Positions 8,739-15,001 of a stretch of DNA of 64,000 nt are shown one piece after another. The first letter of the stretch is position 1, and every line of letters begins with the position of its first letter. The translations under genes and the position numbers were made by a program. This stretch comes from Streptomyces omiyaensis (GTDB lineage: Bacteria > Actinomycetota > Actinomycetes > Streptomycetales > Streptomycetaceae). The notes below the pieces were generated by a model, which worked only from the letters and a program-made list of their open reading frames with translations, was not told the origin of the DNA and searched no databases. Location of the stretch: NCBI RefSeq assembly GCF_014650895.1, contig NZ_BMVV01000029.1, positions 1-64,000 of the forward strand, in the 5' to 3' direction.

Positions 8739-9273
8739 CCGGGACGGCGCCGCCGGGCGCCGCGTAGGTCCGCACGGCCACCGTGCCGTGCGGGCCCCAC
8801 TCCTGCGCGACCGTGTCGAGCAGGACCCAGCCCAGCCGCTCGTAGAGCGCCACGGCGGCGGTGTCGTGGCAGGCCACGTCGAGGACGGGGTGGAGTCCCC
8901 GCCGCCCGGCCTCCGCGACGGCCTGTGCGAGGAGCAGCGCGCCGAGGCCGTGCCCGCGGGCCGCGGGGGAGACGCACAGCCGGTTGACCACGGCGACCGT
9001 GTCGACGCCCCGCCCCGTGCGGGCGCTCCAGGCGCCGGGCGCCCCGTCGTCCTCCCGGGGCCCGGCCAGCCCCACGTGCCCGGCGATCCGCCCGCCGAGC
9101 TCCGCCACCCACGCGCCGAGGAAGCCCGGCGGGGTGAGCCAGGACGCCGGCCGCCCGGGCCAGCTCCGCGGATAGCCGTCGTGCTCGTGGACCTCCCGCA
9201 GCAGCCGCACGGAGGCGTCGAGGTCGGCCCCGGCGCGGGGGCGGACGGAGGGGGTCGCGGTCTCGGTCTCCAT
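8698..9273 (-). CDS. GNAT family N-acetyltransferase
   Basis: 191 residues from the ATG at 9273. The acetyl-CoA site is NRLCVSPAARGHGLGALL, with the R-G-x-G-L/A pattern, and ALYERLGW is the C-terminal motif. DGYPRSWPGRPASWL near the N-terminus is typical of a Streptomyces subgroup. The acceptor is not predictable. The 3' end overlaps msrB on the other strand. Confidence 0.88.
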   Translation of the reverse strand: METETATPSVRPRAGADLDASVRLLREVHEHDGYPRSWPGRPASWLTPPGFLGAWVAELGGRIAGHVGLAGPREDDGAPGAWSARTGRGVDTVAVVNRLCVSPAARGHGLGALLLAQAVAEAGRRGLHPVLDVACHDTAAVALYERLGWVLLDTVAQEWGPHGTVAVRTYAAPGGAVPVSSRPAPAGGRSS

Positions 9274-9386
9274 CGCCGCATCGAAGCACACTTCCCGGGC
9301 GGGTCCGCCCGCGCGGCGATTGGCCCAGGGAAACGGGCCCGAAGTTGCCCAGGGCTCCGGGCCGCTCCTCCGGCAGGCTGTCGCCC

Positions 9387-10037
9387 ATGACGACCGACCA
9401 CGCCCCGAGCGCCCTCGCCGCCGGCCCGTCCACCCGCACCCGGGTGGACTTCTGGTTCGACCCCGCCTGCCCCTTCGCCTGGATCGCCTCCCGCTGGATC
9501 CTGGAGGTGGAACCCCTCCGCGACCTCGACGTCCGCTTCCGCGTGATGAGCCTGTACCTGCACAACGAGGGGAACGACCTGCCCGGCTGGTACCGGGAGC
9601 TGGTGGACCGCTCGCTGGGCCCCGTCCGGGTCGCCGTCGCGGCGGCCGGGCTGAGCGGCGAGGAGGTCCTGCGCGACCTCTACACCGCCTGTGGCACCCG
9701 CATCCACCGGGGCGGGGACGAGGACTTCGAGCGGGTGGTCGCCGAGGCGCTGGAGGAGGTGGGCCTGCCCGCCGGGCTGGCCGCCGCCGCGCACACCGAC
9801 GCGCACGACGACGCCCTCCGCCGCAGCCACGACGCCGGGACGGACCCGGCCACGGGCCGCTACGTCGGCACCCCCACCCTCCACCTCGACGGGGTCCCCT
9901 TCTTCGGCCCCGTCCTCGACGCGGTCCCGCGCGGCGAGGAGGCCGCCGAGCTCTTCGACGCGCTCCGCGTCCTCGCCCGGCAGCCCCGCTTCTTCGAGCT
10001 CAAGCGCGAGCGCACCGGAACCCTCGCCTTCGACTGA
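9387..10037 (+). CDS. DsbA-fold oxidoreductase, Rv2466c (mycothiol-dependent nitroreductase) like
   Basis: 216 residues with the DsbA/thioredoxin arrangement: FWFDPACPFAWIASRW at 22-37, an all-alpha insert (YRELVDRSLGPVRVAVAAA), cis-Pro region GTPTLHLDG and GPVLDAVPRGEEA. Mycobacterial Rv2466c has a CPWC active site and uses mycothiol. Here it reads C28-P-F-A, so only the N-terminal nucleophilic Cys remains. A monothiol mechanism with mycothiol is therefore inferred. Confidence 0.85.
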   Translation: MTTDHAPSALAAGPSTRTRVDFWFDPACPFAWIASRWILEVEPLRDLDVRFRVMSLYLHNEGNDLPGWYRELVDRSLGPVRVAVAAAGLSGEEVLRDLYTACGTRIHRGGDEDFERVVAEALEEVGLPAGLAAAAHTDAHDDALRRSHDAGTDPATGRYVGTPTLHLDGVPFFGPVLDAVPRGEEAAELFDALRVLARQPRFFELKRERTGTLAFD

Positions 10038-10087
10038 GCCGCCGGGGCGACGGACGGCTCCCTTCCCGGCGCCCCGGACACCGGGGT

Positions 10088-10123
10088 GTACGAACGTACC
10101 TTCTGAGGCGTACGATCGTACGC
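10088..10123 (+). promoter_or_regulatory. Tandem palindromic operator over a probable leaderless promoter
   Basis: Two related palindromes lie 22 bp apart centre to centre, i.e. on the same helix face. GTACGAACGTAC (10088-10099) is imperfect. GCGTACGATCGTACGC (10108-10123) is a perfect 16-mer ending at the base before the acetyltransferase ATG. TACGAT at 10111-10116 fits a -10 box, 7 bases before the ATG, which predicts a leaderless message. The TetR gene of this pair is the likely binder. Confidence 0.65.
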
Positions 10124-10705
10124 ATGACGACGGACCACTTCGCCGGCGACCCGCGCACCCACCTGGAGCGCATGCTCGCGGGCGACCTCTACATCGCCGA
10201 CGACCCGGAGATCGCGGACCGGCAGCGGCGTGCCATGCGGCTCGCCTCCCGCTACCAGGCCGCCTTCCTGGACGATCCGGCCGCCGCCCGGCCGCTCCTC
10301 GACGAGCTGCTCGGCTTCGCCGGCGAGGACATCGAGGTGCGGCCGCCGCTGTACGTGGACTACGGGAGCAACATCTCCATCGGGGCCCGGACCTTCGTCA
10401 ACTACCACCTGACCGCCCTGGACGTCGCGGCGATCACCATTGGCGAGGACTGCCAGATCGGCCCCAACGTCCAGCTCCTCACCCCCACCCACCCCCTGGA
10501 GCCGCAGCCCCGGCGCGACAAGCTGGAGGCCGCGCGCCCCATCACCATCGGCGACAACGTCTGGCTCGGCGGCGGGGTCATCGTCTGCCCCGGGGTCACC
10601 ATCGGCGACAACAGCGTCATCGGCGCCGGTTCGGTCGTCACGAAGGACGTCCCCGCGAACGTCGTGGCCGTGGGCAGCCCCGCCCGGCCCGTCCGGGACC
10701 TTTAG
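10124..10705 (+). CDS. Sugar O-acetyltransferase (maltose/galactoside acetyltransferase family)
   Basis: 193 residues. The N-terminal MAT domain (HLERMLAGDLYIADDPEI) is followed by left-handed beta-helix hexapeptide repeats (about 75-190: GSNISIGARTF, ITIGEDCQIGPNVQL, ITIGDNVWLGG, VTIGDNSVIGAGSVV). The catalytic His is in LLTPTHPLE. These trimeric enzymes acetylate the 6-hydroxyl of sugars from acetyl-CoA, probably to detoxify unmetabolised sugars. No ribosome site is visible because an operator abuts the ATG. The TetR regulator follows after 13 bases. Confidence 0.93.
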   Translation: MTTDHFAGDPRTHLERMLAGDLYIADDPEIADRQRRAMRLASRYQAAFLDDPAAARPLLDELLGFAGEDIEVRPPLYVDYGSNISIGARTFVNYHLTALDVAAITIGEDCQIGPNVQLLTPTHPLEPQPRRDKLEAARPITIGDNVWLGGGVIVCPGVTIGDNSVIGAGSVVTKDVPANVVAVGSPARPVRDL

Positions 10706-10718
10706 GGAGCCCGCCGCG

Positions 10719-11267
10719 ATGGCCACCGGACGCACCGATCCCCGGCGCCGCGAGCGCATCCTCGCCGCCACCCTGGACCACATCGCCGACGAGGGCGTCA
10801 CGGGCGTCTCCCACCGGAAGGTCGCCGCCCGTGCCGGGGTGCCGCTGGGCTCGATGACGTACCACTTCACGGGCATGGACGAGCTGCTCCGGGAAGCCTT
10901 CACCCGTTTCGCCGACCACGGCGTCGCCCTCTTCGAGCGGCACCTGGACGCGGCCGACAGCCCCGAGCGGGCGCGCGAAGCGGTCACCGACCTCATCCAC
11001 GAGCTCTCCGACGGGCCGCAGCGCGACCTGGTCCTCACCCACGAGCTGTACACCCTCGCGGCCCGGCGCCCGGAGTACCGGGAGCTGACGCGGAGGTGGA
11101 TGGGCCGGAGCCGGCAGCTGCTGGAGCGCCACTTCGACGCGGAGACGGCCCGTCAGCTCGACGCGCTCATCGAGGGGCTCGCCCTCCACCGAGCCCTCGA
11201 CACCGCACCGCACGACCGCCGGCTCACGCGCGAGGCCGTCCGGCGCGTCACCACCCCCGCCGGCTAG
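10719..11267 (+). CDS. TetR family transcriptional regulator
   Basis: 182 residues. The N-terminal helix-turn-helix (RRERILAATLDHIADEGVTGVSHRKVAARAGVPLGSMTYHF, about 9-50, read as motifs) ends in the YHF typical of TetR proteins; the rest is an alpha-helical ligand domain. It is cotranscribed with the sugar acetyltransferase and probably represses that gene through the tandem palindromes just upstream, which is an inference from position. Confidence 0.9.
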   Translation: MATGRTDPRRRERILAATLDHIADEGVTGVSHRKVAARAGVPLGSMTYHFTGMDELLREAFTRFADHGVALFERHLDAADSPERAREAVTDLIHELSDGPQRDLVLTHELYTLAARRPEYRELTRRWMGRSRQLLERHFDAETARQLDALIEGLALHRALDTAPHDRRLTREAVRRVTTPAG

Positions 11268-11283
11268 CGGCGGCCCACGGACA

Positions 11284-11321
11284 GCCCGCGGGGACCCGAC
11301 CTGACACGGGCCCCCGCGGGC
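11284..11321. terminator. Bidirectional hairpin between convergent genes
   Basis: Ten-base arms GCCCGCGGGG (11284-11293) and CCCCGCGGGC (11312-11321) lie between the TetR stop and the stop of the convergent methyltransferase. Confidence 0.6.
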
Positions 11322-11339
11322 GCACGCGTCCGCTCGTGG

Positions 11340-12191
11340 TCACCGCCTCCGGTAGGCGGTGGCCAGCGCGGAGACCGTGACCCGGCCGGGCAGGGCGCCG
11401 CCGCCGTCCAGGTCCGCGGGACGCACGTGGCGCGCACTCGGCGTCATCGCCACCAGGTCCAGCGCGTCCGGCCCGGACAGGGTCGCGGAGTACTCCACCC
11501 GCTCGGTGGCGACGGCCTCGAAGAAGGGGGTGAGCGCGCGGTGCAGGCGCTGTTCCTTGGCCGGGTCGACCGCGACCATCGCGGGCAGCCGGCCACGCAG
11601 CTCGGCCAGGTGCCGACCGGTGGGCCGGACCACGATCAGCCGGCCGGTCGGGCGCAGCACGCGGTGGAACTCGGCCGGGTTGCGCGGGGCGAACACGTCC
11701 AGCACGACATCGGCCGTCCCGCCGGCCAGCGGGAAGGGGCGGAAGACGTCCCAGGCCACCGCGGCGGCCCGGTCGTGGGCGCGGGCCGCCAGGCGCAGCG
11801 CGCGCGCCGACGTGTCCAGCCCCAGACCGCGGGCGCCGGGCAGACGGTCGAGCACGCCGGCCAGGTAGTAGCCCGTGCCGCACCCCACGTCCACCACCGT
11901 GGCCCGCTCGGACGCGGCGCCGGCCGCCAGGCGGGCCCCGGCTTCGCGGAGGGGCGCGTAGGAGCCGGTGGACAGGAACCGGTCCCGGGCCCGGACCATG
12001 GCCGCGTCGTCCCCGCTGGTGGCGCGGGCGCCCGTCAGCAGGCCGGCGTAGCCGTGACGGGCGATGTCGAAGGTGTGGCCCCCCGGGCAGCGGAGCGCGG
12101 CGCGGTCGGGGCGCAGGCGGTGCGTCCGGCACACCGGGCAGCGCAGCAGGTCGAGGGAGAGGGCGAGGGCAGGGGGAAACGGCACGGGCAC
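11340..12191 (-). CDS. RlmA/TlrB-type 23S rRNA (guanine-N1) methyltransferase
   Basis: 283 residues. An N-terminal zinc site LRCPVCRTHRL...ALRCPGGHTFD (Cys4/His-type) is followed by the HGYAGLL motif of RlmA proteins, then a Rossmann methyltransferase with VVDVGCGTGYYL (SAM site), GLDTSARALRLAARA and DVFAPRNPAEFHRVLRPTG. RlmA-I/II enzymes methylate G745 or G748 in 23S rRNA helix 35; the actinobacterial TlrB branch gives resistance to mycinosylated macrolides such as tylosin. The GTG at 12191 is chosen because AGGAG lies 8 bases upstream. Upstream there is a promoter, a 12-codon ORF and a strong hairpin, which suggests drug-responsive attenuation. Confidence 0.85.
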   Translation of the reverse strand: MPVPFPPALALSLDLLRCPVCRTHRLRPDRAALRCPGGHTFDIARHGYAGLLTGARATSGDDAAMVRARDRFLSTGSYAPLREAGARLAAGAASERATVVDVGCGTGYYLAGVLDRLPGARGLGLDTSARALRLAARAHDRAAAVAWDVFRPFPLAGGTADVVLDVFAPRNPAEFHRVLRPTGRLIVVRPTGRHLAELRGRLPAMVAVDPAKEQRLHRALTPFFEAVATERVEYSATLSGPDALDLVAMTPSARHVRPADLDGGGALPGRVTVSALATAYRRR

Positions 12192-12306
12192 GAGGCACTC
12201 CTGGCGAACGGCGAAGGGAAGGGGCCGTGCCTGCGCGCCCGGAGCCTCACCGCCCCGCGAAGGGAACGGGCAGGGGGGACTCGGTCCGTGCGGCAGGCAC
12301 ACCGAG

Positions 12307-12334
12307 GAGGGCGACGCCGTCCGGCATCGCCCTC
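12307..12334 (-). promoter_or_regulatory. Strong hairpin (putative attenuator) upstream of the rRNA methyltransferase
   Basis: Twelve-base arms GAGGGCGACGCC (12307-12318) and GGCATCGCCCTC (12323-12334) with a four-base loop and one mismatch. It lies 12 bases past the leader ORF stop and 115 bases before the methyltransferase GTG on the same strand. It could be an attenuator or terminator of the leader transcript. It could also serve as the SDR terminator, because SDR transcription also runs this way. Confidence 0.55.
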
Positions 12335-12346
12335 AGCGCCTTCCGA

Positions 12347-12385
12347 TCACAGGAAGCAGCGGTGCGGGGTGCTCGTGAATGCCAC
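12347..12385 (-). CDS. Putative leaderless leader peptide MAFTSTPHRCFL
   Basis: A 12-codon ORF starting with GTG at 12385, six bases after a -10-like TAGACT (12392-12397 on the minus strand), so the message would begin at or next to the start codon. It ends just before a 12-bp hairpin and the rRNA methyltransferase gene. This is the layout of macrolide-inducible attenuation (short ORF, hairpin, rRNA methylase). The peptide matches no leader I recognise. Confidence 0.45.
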   Translation of the reverse strand: MAFTSTPHRCFL

Positions 12386-12391
12386 GCCGTC

Positions 12392-12397
12392 AGTCTA
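12392..12397 (-). promoter_or_regulatory. Probable -10 box of the leader/methyltransferase transcript
   Basis: TAGACT on the minus strand is six bases before the leader GTG. The -35 is weak, as at activator-dependent promoters. Confidence 0.4.
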
Positions 12398-12450
12398 CGG
12401 AGGACGACGTGGCGCGCACGCCTCCGTGCCCGGGAGCGGGGAGACGCGGC

Positions 12451-13236
12451 CTAGTGGACGGAGAAGCCGCCGTCCACGAAGAGGGACTGGCCGGTGACGT
12501 AGGCGGAGGCGGCGCTCGCCAGGAAGACGGCGGCCCCCGCGAAGTCCTCGGCGAGGCCGTTGCGGCCCGTCATCGTGCGGGCGGCGAGCGCGGCGACCTT
12601 CTCCGGGTCCGAGGAGAGCCGCTGGTTCAGCGGGGTCATCACGAAGCCCGGGACCAGCGTGTTCGCGGTGACGCCGTACGGGGACCACGCCTCGGCCTGC
12701 GAGCGCGCGAGCGACTCCAGGGCGCCCTTGGACACCCCGTACGCCCCGCTCTGCACGAACGCGCGGTGGGCCTGCTGCGAGGTGACGTGGATGATCCGGC
12801 CGAAACCGCGCTCGGCCATCCCGGGGCCGAACCGCTGACCGAGCAGGAACGGCGCCTCCAGGTTCACCGTCATCGTCGTGTCCCAGACCTCCTCGCCCAG
12901 CTCCCCGAAGGGCGGACGGAGGTTGATCCCGGCGGAGTTGACGAGGACGTCCGGCTCCCCGAACGCCTCGGCCGCCGCCTCCGCGCCCGCCCTGATGCCG
13001 TCCCGGGTGCTCAGGTCGGCGCTCACCCGGGCCGCCCGGCAGCCCTCGGCCGTCAGCTCGTCGACGGTCGCGGCGAGCTCCGCCTCCTTGCGGGCCAGCA
13101 CGACGACGCTCGCCCCGGCGCGGGCGAGCGCGCCCGCGATCGCCCTGCCGATGCCCGAGCTGCCGCCCGTGACGAGCGCGGTGCGGCCTTCGAGGGAGAA
13201 CAGGCCGGAGAGGTATCCGGCGGGGGTGGTGCTCAT
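12451..13236 (-). CDS. SDR family oxidoreductase (glucose/ribitol dehydrogenase-like)
   Basis: 261 residues. The cofactor motif TGGSSGIG (about 25-32), NSAG, and the Ser...YGVSK catalytic set (Ser in VTSQQAHRAF region, Tyr-x-x-x-Lys in GAYGVSKGALE) are complete; VPGFVMTPLN and the C-terminal YVTGQSLFVDGG fit classical SDRs. The start is ATG 13236, behind GAGGAG at normal spacing. The upstream GTG at 13245 overlaps that ribosome site. Substrate unknown; single gene. Confidence 0.92.
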   Translation of the reverse strand: MSTTPAGYLSGLFSLEGRTALVTGGSSGIGRAIAGALARAGASVVVLARKEAELAATVDELTAEGCRAARVSADLSTRDGIRAGAEAAAEAFGEPDVLVNSAGINLRPPFGELGEEVWDTTMTVNLEAPFLLGQRFGPGMAERGFGRIIHVTSQQAHRAFVQSGAYGVSKGALESLARSQAEAWSPYGVTANTLVPGFVMTPLNQRLSSDPEKVAALAARTMTGRNGLAEDFAGAAVFLASAASAYVTGQSLFVDGGFSVH

Positions 13237-13320
13237 GCGGGTCACTCCTCAGGACGTGCGGGTACCGGCCCGCCCACGTGCGGTAGGGGGCAGGTACACG
13301 CATCCTGGCACAGCCGTCCC

Positions 13321-13560
13321 TCAGGCGAGCCGGGCGACGAACTCCGTCCAGGCGCCCGGCGCCACGGCGAACTGCGGACCGTCCGGGACCTTGGAGTCGC
13401 GGACGTGGACGGTGGAGGGGCAGCCGGCGACCTCGACGCAGTTGCCGCCGTCGCCACTGCTGTAGCTGGACTTGTGCCAGGAGAGAGCGACTTCCACGCA
13501 GTCGTCGCCGCTGCCGCTGCTGTAACTGCTCTTGAACCAGGCCAGGTCTGTGGTGCTCAT
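13321..13560 (-). CDS. DUF397 protein with internally duplicated motif
   Basis: 79 residues. DUF397 proteins normally carry one KSSYSS-x-x-x-x-CVEVA motif; this one has two in tandem, WFKSSYSSGSGDDCVEVAL and WHKSSYSSGDGGNCVEVAG, 20 residues apart, then the usual VRDSKVPDGPQFAV...W end. Its ATG overlaps the stop of the XRE regulator (ATGA), so the two are translationally coupled. In whiJ-like loci such small proteins work with the paired XRE regulator, possibly as antagonist; the mechanism is not settled. Confidence 0.9.
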   Translation of the reverse strand: MSTTDLAWFKSSYSSGSGDDCVEVALSWHKSSYSSGDGGNCVEVAGCPSTVHVRDSKVPDGPQFAVAPGAWTEFVARLA

Positions 13561-14390
13561 AGTGCTCCTCGGATCTCCTGCAACAGGCCCACGGATGCCT
13601 CTACAGACAGAGCCTGTGCCCGCATCCTGGCATAACGCTGCTGGAGGACGCTGACCACTTTGGAGTCGGAGATGAGCTGGCCGGTCTCCTGACCTTCGCA
13701 ATAGGCGTACCAGGTGTTCTCCTGGGTCTCCAGGAGGCGCAAGGGCCCACCGAGGCCTGCGTGGTTGCCACGCGACTGCGCCATGATCTGGACGTCGATG
13801 TTGCGGCGTTGGCCGAGGTCGAGAATGTGGTCGATCTGTCCGCGCATGCTCTCCGCATCCGCCACCTGCCTCCGCAGGGCGTGCTCCTCGATGATGAAGC
13901 TGAAGATCGTCTCCGGGCATTCCGTGAGGATGCTCGCCCGCTCCACCCGGGTGACCAGGTTCGACTCGATCTTGTCATCACTCATCGCCGGAATCTGCTC
14001 CTCGAAGAGCGTCCGCGTGTACGCCGGCGTCTGGAACAGCCCCGGTACCAGCCGGTTCTCGAAGGTGTACAGCGTCACCGCCAGCGGCTCCAGCTCCGCC
14101 CACTTCTCGAACCACTTCGCGAGGCCCTCCTTCCGCGTCAGGTGCTTCGCCGCCGCCCGCAGCGCCCCGAACGCGTCCAGCACCTCCTCGGCCCGCTCCA
14201 CGAACTCCTTCGACGGCAGGCGCCTGCCCTGCTCGATCGAGGCGACCATGGGCAGCGAGTAGCCCACCAGCGGCGCGAACTGTTCCTGCGTCAGGCCGGC
14301 CCGTCTGCGGAAGACCTTGACCACTTCGCCGAACGCCTTCAGGCTCTCCGACGTCTCCGGTTCGCTGCCCTTCGGGACCTCGTCCGCCAC
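13557..14390 (-). CDS. XRE-family regulator with DUF5753 (WhiJ-like)
   Basis: 277 residues. The helix-turn-helix at about 15-70 (VFRRRAGLTQEQFAPLVGYSLPMVASIEQGRRLPS, as motifs) is followed by the DUF5753 ligand-like domain, including LVPGLFQTPAYTR, EEHALRR and the C-terminal segment. The GTG at 14390 is used because GGGAGGTGG sits just upstream; the open frame extends farther but crosses the palindrome and divergent promoter. It forms a triad with the coupled DUF397 gene and the divergent ATPase gene, like whiJ and abaA-type loci controlling development or antibiotic production in Streptomyces. Confidence 0.93.
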   Translation of the reverse strand: MADEVPKGSEPETSESLKAFGEVVKVFRRRAGLTQEQFAPLVGYSLPMVASIEQGRRLPSKEFVERAEEVLDAFGALRAAAKHLTRKEGLAKWFEKWAELEPLAVTLYTFENRLVPGLFQTPAYTRTLFEEQIPAMSDDKIESNLVTRVERASILTECPETIFSFIIEEHALRRQVADAESMRGQIDHILDLGQRRNIDVQIMAQSRGNHAGLGGPLRLLETQENTWYAYCEGQETGQLISDSKVVSVLQQRYARMRAQALSVEASVGLLQEIRGAL

Positions 14391-14469
14391 CCCGCCACCT
14401 CCCGCACCCGTGTGCTCGCGCCGATCCCCTCCATGTTCACGGACAGTCACCGGTACCGTCCAGAGCGTG

Positions 14470-14497
14470 CACCCGTACGCTGCGCAGCGTACGGGTG
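14470..14497. promoter_or_regulatory. Perfect 28-bp palindrome between divergent XRE and ATPase genes
   Basis: CACCCGTACGCTG is followed by CG-centred perfect inverted repetition, so that 14470-14497 equals its own reverse complement over all 28 bases. It lies 80 bp from the XRE start and 43 bp from the ATPase start. It is most simply the operator of the XRE regulator controlling both directions. Confidence 0.7.
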
Positions 14498-14539
14498 GCT
14501 GAGCTGGCAACTCCCCGGGGAGCGCGCCACATTGGCCCC

Positions 14540-14977
14540 ATGACCATCCCAGCGACCCGCCGACGGCCCGTCACCGTACGCATGTTCGCGCAGCGATTCA
14601 GCTCCACCCCGCGCGGCGCCCGCCTCGCCCGGCGGCTGGCCCTCCACCAACTCCACCAGTGGGGCGTCCCGTACGGCTCCGCGCTCTCGGAGTCCGCCGC
14701 GACCGTCGTCGCCGAGCTGGCGGCGAACGCGGTCACCCACGGGCGGGTGCCGGGGCGCGACTGCGAGCTGGCGCTGCTCTACTCGCCGGGGCTGCTGCTG
14801 CGGATCGACGTCTCCGACACCCGGGGCGAGCGGCGGCCGGCGTCCGGCGCGCCGGGGCCGCTGGACGAGGGCGGTCGGGGCCTGCTCCTGGTCGGGGCGC
14901 TGGCCTCGCGGTGGGAGGTGCTCGACCGCGTGCCGGTGGGGAAGACGGTACGGGCCGAGCTGGACCTCAGGGGATGA
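14540..14977 (+). CDS. ATP-binding anti-sigma-factor-like protein (HATPase_c_2)
   Basis: 145 residues. The GHKL fold is shown by the N-box VVAELAANAVTHG, the G1 region LRIDVSDT, and G2 EGGRGLLLVGALA. This is the RsbW/SpoIIAB-like family that is abundant in Streptomyces and commonly paired with XRE-DUF5753 and DUF397 genes. No cognate anti-anti-sigma or sigma gene is nearby, so its partner is unknown. The ATG at 14540 fits the homologous start (MTIPATRRRPVTV). Confidence 0.88.
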   Translation: MTIPATRRRPVTVRMFAQRFSSTPRGARLARRLALHQLHQWGVPYGSALSESAATVVAELAANAVTHGRVPGRDCELALLYSPGLLLRIDVSDTRGERRPASGAPGPLDEGGRGLLLVGALASRWEVLDRVPVGKTVRAELDLRG

Positions 14978-15001
14978 GGTCCGGCCCGGCCCGTCCGCGG
15001 G

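Noticed and set aside
6459..9884. A 1,141-codon minus-strand frame opposite murC and msrB
   Set aside because: Same codon-bias artefact; it crosses several well-supported genes and shows no recognisable protein.
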